NCBI GenBank assembly: GCA_007127175.1
Contig: SKZX01000050.1
Coordinates: 1 to 8,002, forward strand
Source of the DNA: Desulfobacterales bacterium
Lineage (GTDB): Bacteria > Desulfobacterota > Desulfobacteria > Desulfobacterales > Desulfosalsimonadaceae
DNA length: 8,002 nt
Direction: 5' to 3'
Shown here: positions 5,561 through 8,002 of the stretch, piece after piece
How positions within the stretch are numbered: position 1 is the stretch's first letter
Layout of the letters: each line of letters begins with the position of its first letter
The notes under the pieces: generated by a model
The model's input: the letters and a program-made list of their open reading frames with translations, nothing else
The model's database searches: none
Told to the model about the DNA's origin: nothing
Translations under genes and position numbers: made by a program

Positions 5561-7087
5561 ATGCGAAAAAACGGCTGGCTTGAGCCCATGGCTCCGGTCG
5601 ACAGCTTCTGGTTTAATCTGGATGACCCCACCAACCTCATGGTCATACCGGCGGTTCTTGAATTTGATGAACGGGTTGAATACCGCAAGGTGCAGGACCT
5701 CCTGGAAAGGCGGCTCCTCGTGTACAAGCGGTTCCGGCAGCGCATCGTGTGGCCCGCCACCCGGCTGGGCCTGCCATTCTGGGACTATGACGCACATTTC
5801 GATATTCATAACCATATCATAAAACTGGCGCTGCCGTCGCCGGGGGACAAGAAAACACTCGCCCGGATGATCAGCGATTTGTCCATTGCCCCCCTGGACC
5901 GGGAAAAACCGCTCTGGCAGGTTCACATCATTGAGAATTATGGGGAGAATTCCGGGGGCGGGTCCGTTGTCCTCCTGCGCGTTCACCATGCCATTGCCAA
6001 CGGCATGGTCATGGTCCGGCTGCTCTTCTCTCTCACCGACCTCCAGCCCTGTGACGACCCCGATGATGCGCAATGCACAACCGCCCTTTCACCGGGCCGG
6101 CAAAAGCCGAAGAAAAAGACCAAGATTGAACTGCTGCGGGAGACGCTGAACCTCCTGTACCGGACCGGCGAGTTTTCGGTCATGCAATCGCTGAGCCTGA
6201 CGGAATTCATTCAGAAGGAAGTGGTGAAAACCCTGGCGCACCCGACCTACATTACGCAATTCACGCGAAACGTGGCGGACATCGGGGTTGAGTTTGCGAC
6301 CTCGCTGTTCCGGCTCACCTTCATGGCTGAGGACAAGAAAACAAGCCTCAAGGGCCGGATCGGCACGCAGAAGAATATTTTCTGGAGCAACCCCGTTGAT
6401 TTGGGCAAGGTTAAGGAAATCGCACGGTTTTACAGGTGCGCCGTCAATGATGTGGTCATGGCCGCGGTGGCCGGTGCGCTCAGGAACTACTGCATCGCCC
6501 GGGGCGACGACCTGGACGGGGCGGAATTGCGCTTTGCGGTCCCCGTGGATGTCGGGCCGCAAAGCTCAAACGTGGAGCTGGGAAACAAGTTCAGCCTGGT
6601 TTTCCTGGCGCTTCCCATCCACATCGAGGATGCCGAACAGCGGCTCAAGGAGCTGCACAAGCGGATTCGCGCGGCCAGGCATTCGGCCGAAGCGTTTATC
6701 GGATACCAGGCCATGCGGATTCTGGGGCTTCCGCCGAAGCGCATCACGAAAATGGGCGCGGGCTTTCTTTCCAGGAAACTGACGGGCGTTCTGGCCAATG
6801 TCCCGGGGCCGCGGGTGCCGTTGTATTTCACGGACCTGCCGGTGAAAAACATCATGTTCTGGGTCCCCCGGATGGGCAGCATGGGCCTGGGGATAAGTAT
6901 TTTCAGCTATGTGGGGTGCGTGACGCTGGGCATTGCGGGCGATTCCAGGCTGGTAGCGGAACCTCAAAAAATTACGGCCCTGTTTGAAGAGGAATTCGAC
7001 CGGATGCACGAAACCGTCAAAAATCATGCGCAGGATTGCGGCGCGCATGAGAACCCGCCCGGCGGCGTCAGTGCGTATGCGGTCTGA
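5561..7087 (+). CDS. WS/DGAT-family acyltransferase with variant HHxxxNG active site
   Basis: 508 aa and paralogous to the protein at 267-1970 along its length: DDPTNLM (21-27), LPSPGDKKTL (91-100), PLW (117-119), ND motif (296-297), NVPGPRVPLYF (413-423) and IMFWVPR (431-437). The catalytic motif reads HHAIANG (142-148): both histidines are present but the usual Asp is Asn147 (codon AAC at 5999-6001, one base from GAC). Length fits the family, and the C-terminus lacks the Cys/His module of its paralogue. The start at 5561 is chosen because it aligns with the paralogue's start and has a modest purine-rich AAAGAAAG at 5546-5553. A TTG at 5516 would add 15 residues that look unlike the family. 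Probably the second gene of an operon with the hydrolase (62-bp gap). Expected role: acyl-CoA to fatty alcohol or diacylglycerol transfer, with activity or specificity possibly altered by Asn147. Confidence 0.9.
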   Translation: MRKNGWLEPMAPVDSFWFNLDDPTNLMVIPAVLEFDERVEYRKVQDLLERRLLVYKRFRQRIVWPATRLGLPFWDYDAHFDIHNHIIKLALPSPGDKKTLARMISDLSIAPLDREKPLWQVHIIENYGENSGGGSVVLLRVHHAIANGMVMVRLLFSLTDLQPCDDPDDAQCTTALSPGRQKPKKKTKIELLRETLNLLYRTGEFSVMQSLSLTEFIQKEVVKTLAHPTYITQFTRNVADIGVEFATSLFRLTFMAEDKKTSLKGRIGTQKNIFWSNPVDLGKVKEIARFYRCAVNDVVMAAVAGALRNYCIARGDDLDGAELRFAVPVDVGPQSSNVELGNKFSLVFLALPIHIEDAEQRLKELHKRIRAARHSAEAFIGYQAMRILGLPPKRITKMGAGFLSRKLTGVLANVPGPRVPLYFTDLPVKNIMFWVPRMGSMGLGISIFSYVGCVTLGIAGDSRLVAEPQKITALFEEEFDRMHETVKNHAQDCGAHENPPGGVSAYAV

Positions 7088-7146
7088 TATAGACTTCACG
7101 GGTTAATCAACTCTGCCTTTCTGCCTGGCCGCGTTTCCGGGACATG

Positions 7147-7176
7147 CGAAATCGAAATCGCTATCGAAATCGCCAT
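7147..7176. repeat. CGAAAT-type hexamer repeat
   Basis: Five hexamers in a row: CGAAAT, CGAAAT, CGCTAT, CGAAAT, CGCCAT. The first 14 bases (7147-7160) are an imperfect inverted copy (13 of 14) of 7270-7283, 110 bp away, so the two could pair. Non-coding gap between the convergent WS/DGAT-2 and acyl-CoA synthetase genes. Confidence 0.6.
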
Positions 7177-7206
7177 TGATTGCGAATCATTTAACGCCGG
7201 GGGTCC

Positions 7207-7252
7207 TAAAATTAAAGACCACGGCGTCCATCACAAGACAGACACCGTGGTC
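7207..7252 (-). terminator. intrinsic terminator of the acyl-CoA synthetase gene
   Basis: Stem GACCACGG (7217-7224) with CCGTGGTC (7245-7252), extended by three pairs past one mismatch, loop about 12 nt. On the minus strand a U-rich run (TTTAATTTTA, 7216 down to 7207) follows directly. It lies about 50 nt beyond the synthetase stop at 7303. On the plus strand no T-run follows, so it is unlikely to stop WS/DGAT-2 transcripts the same way. Confidence 0.65.
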
Positions 7253-7257
7253 CATGG

Positions 7258-7292
7258 CTTAAGGGAAATCGATTTCGACTTCGATCCTTAAG
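7258..7292. repeat. inverted repeat CTTAAGG/CCTTAAG enclosing a 12-bp palindrome
   Basis: CTTAAGG (7258-7264) faces CCTTAAG (7286-7292). Inside is the perfect palindrome GAAATCGATTTC (7265-7276). It occupies the gap between the synthetase stop codon and its terminator. Related in sequence to the hexamer repeat at 7147-7176. Function unknown. Confidence 0.5.
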
Positions 7293-7302
7293 AAACTAAA
7301 CC

Positions 7303-8002
7303 TTATTTATACATGCTTTCGATCGCGTCGGCGTATTTTTCATTGATAATGCGGCGCTTCAGCTTCATGGTCGGCGTGAGTTCTCCGCCTTCCGTTGTAA
7401 ACTCCTCCGGCATGATGGTGAATTTCTTGATGGTCTGCACCCGGGCCAGGGTGTTGTTGACCTCTTCCACCTGTTTGGCCAGGTGGGCTTTGAATTTTTC
7501 ACATTTTGCAGCTTCTTCCATGTTTTTCGCCGGGCTGCCCGCGGCCGCGATCTCGGCCTGGATCTTGTCCGGGTCCAAGGTGAAAATCGCGGTCATGTAT
7601 TTCCGGCGGTCGCCGATAACCACGGCCTGGTTGACGATGGGAATGGCCTTGAGCTTGCCTTCCAGGACCTGGGGTGCAATGTTTTCACCGCCGGCGGTAA
7701 TGATCAGTTCCTTTTTGCGGTCCGTGATCTTGAGAAAGCCGTTTTCGATTTTGCCCACATCCCCGGAATGGAGCCAGCCTTCAGCGTCGAGGGTTTCTTT
7801 GGTGGCGGCCTCGTTCTTGAAATACCCCTTGAACACGTGACGCCCGCGCATGAGCACTTCGCCGTCTTCGGCAATGGATATCTCGGTGCCCGGCAGCGCC
7901 GGCCCGGCCCAACCGGTCCTGAATTTAAACGGTTCTGGAAGGGATACGGTGCCCGGCCCGGTGCATTCGCTCATGCCGTAGACCTCGGTGATGGGGATGC
8001 CC
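7303..8002 (-). CDS. long-chain acyl-CoA synthetase (AMP-forming), C-terminal part, cut by window edge
   Basis: The frame stays open to the window edge, so the true start is beyond 8002; about 232 codons are visible of a family usually near 600 aa. The enzyme makes acyl-CoA from fatty acid, ATP and CoA. Numbering from the Met at 7974: the YGMSECTG adenylation motif spans residues 1-6 and the codons just before them; GWLHSGD (66-72) holds the ribose-binding Asp72; DRKKELIITAGGENIAP (85-101) is the linker region typical of FACS enzymes; LTPTMKLKR (199-207) holds the likely catalytic Lys204. The YGMSE form and the GGENIAP stretch resemble the FAA1/bubblegum type. Stop is TAA at 7303-7305, and a terminator follows. 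It converges on WS/DGAT-2. Its product acyl-CoA is the substrate of both WS/DGAT enzymes, so a shared storage pathway is plausible, though this gene has its own transcript. Confidence 0.92.
   Translation of the reverse strand, partial: GIPITEVYGMSECTGPGTVSLPEPFKFRTGWAGPALPGTEISIAEDGEVLMRGRHVFKGYFKNEAATKETLDAEGWLHSGDVGKIENGFLKITDRKKELIITAGGENIAPQVLEGKLKAIPIVNQAVVIGDRRKYMTAIFTLDPDKIQAEIAAAGSPAKNMEEAAKCEKFKAHLAKQVEEVNNTLARVQTIKKFTIMPEEFTTEGGELTPTMKLKRRIINEKYADAIESMYK

Overview
The window reads as a storage-lipid locus from a moderately GC-rich bacterium. The best guess is a Desulfobacterota relative (Desulfobacterales-type sulfate reducer). That guess rests on two wax ester synthase/diacylglycerol acyltransferase (WS/DGAT) paralogues beside PhaR/phasin-type granule proteins and a FAA1/bubblegum-like acyl-CoA synthetase, plus many palindromic and short tandem repeats between genes. 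The taxonomy is an inference from gene content, not from a marker gene.

Layout, left to right. (1) 1-152: gene-free tandem repeat of about 43 bp, each unit carrying a small hairpin. (2) 267-1970 (+): WS/DGAT-1 with an intact HHxxxDG site and an unusual C-terminal Cys/His module. (3) 2000-2638 and 2719-3165 (both -): a two-gene unit. The upstream gene encodes a small phasin-like protein with three 19-residue repeats, and the downstream gene a PhaR DNA-binding domain fused to a PhaF/PhaI-like phasin. (4) 3166-3635: gene-free divergent region with a 126-bp MITE/REP-like palindrome, a leftward promoter with A-tracts and two copies of an 11-bp palindrome, and a possible rightward promoter. (5) 3636-5498 (+): GAF-like domain fused to an alpha/beta hydrolase (lipase/esterase). 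(6) 5561-7087 (+): WS/DGAT-2, probably co-transcribed with the hydrolase, whose active-site motif reads HHxxxNG. (7) 7088-7302: hexamer repeats, inverted repeats and a terminator for the next gene. (8) 7303-8002 (-): C-terminal third of a long-chain acyl-CoA synthetase, cut by the window edge.

Working model (inference). The acyl-CoA synthetase activates fatty acids. The WS/DGAT enzymes esterify acyl-CoA to fatty alcohol or diacylglycerol. The phasin-like proteins coat or organise the granule, and the PhaR-type head may couple granule state to transcription. The GAF-hydrolase may mobilise the stored ester. The main points of interest are the Cys/His tail on WS/DGAT-1, the D-to-N change in WS/DGAT-2, the PhaR-phasin fusion, the GAF-hydrolase fusion, and the structured promoter region at 3460-3541.
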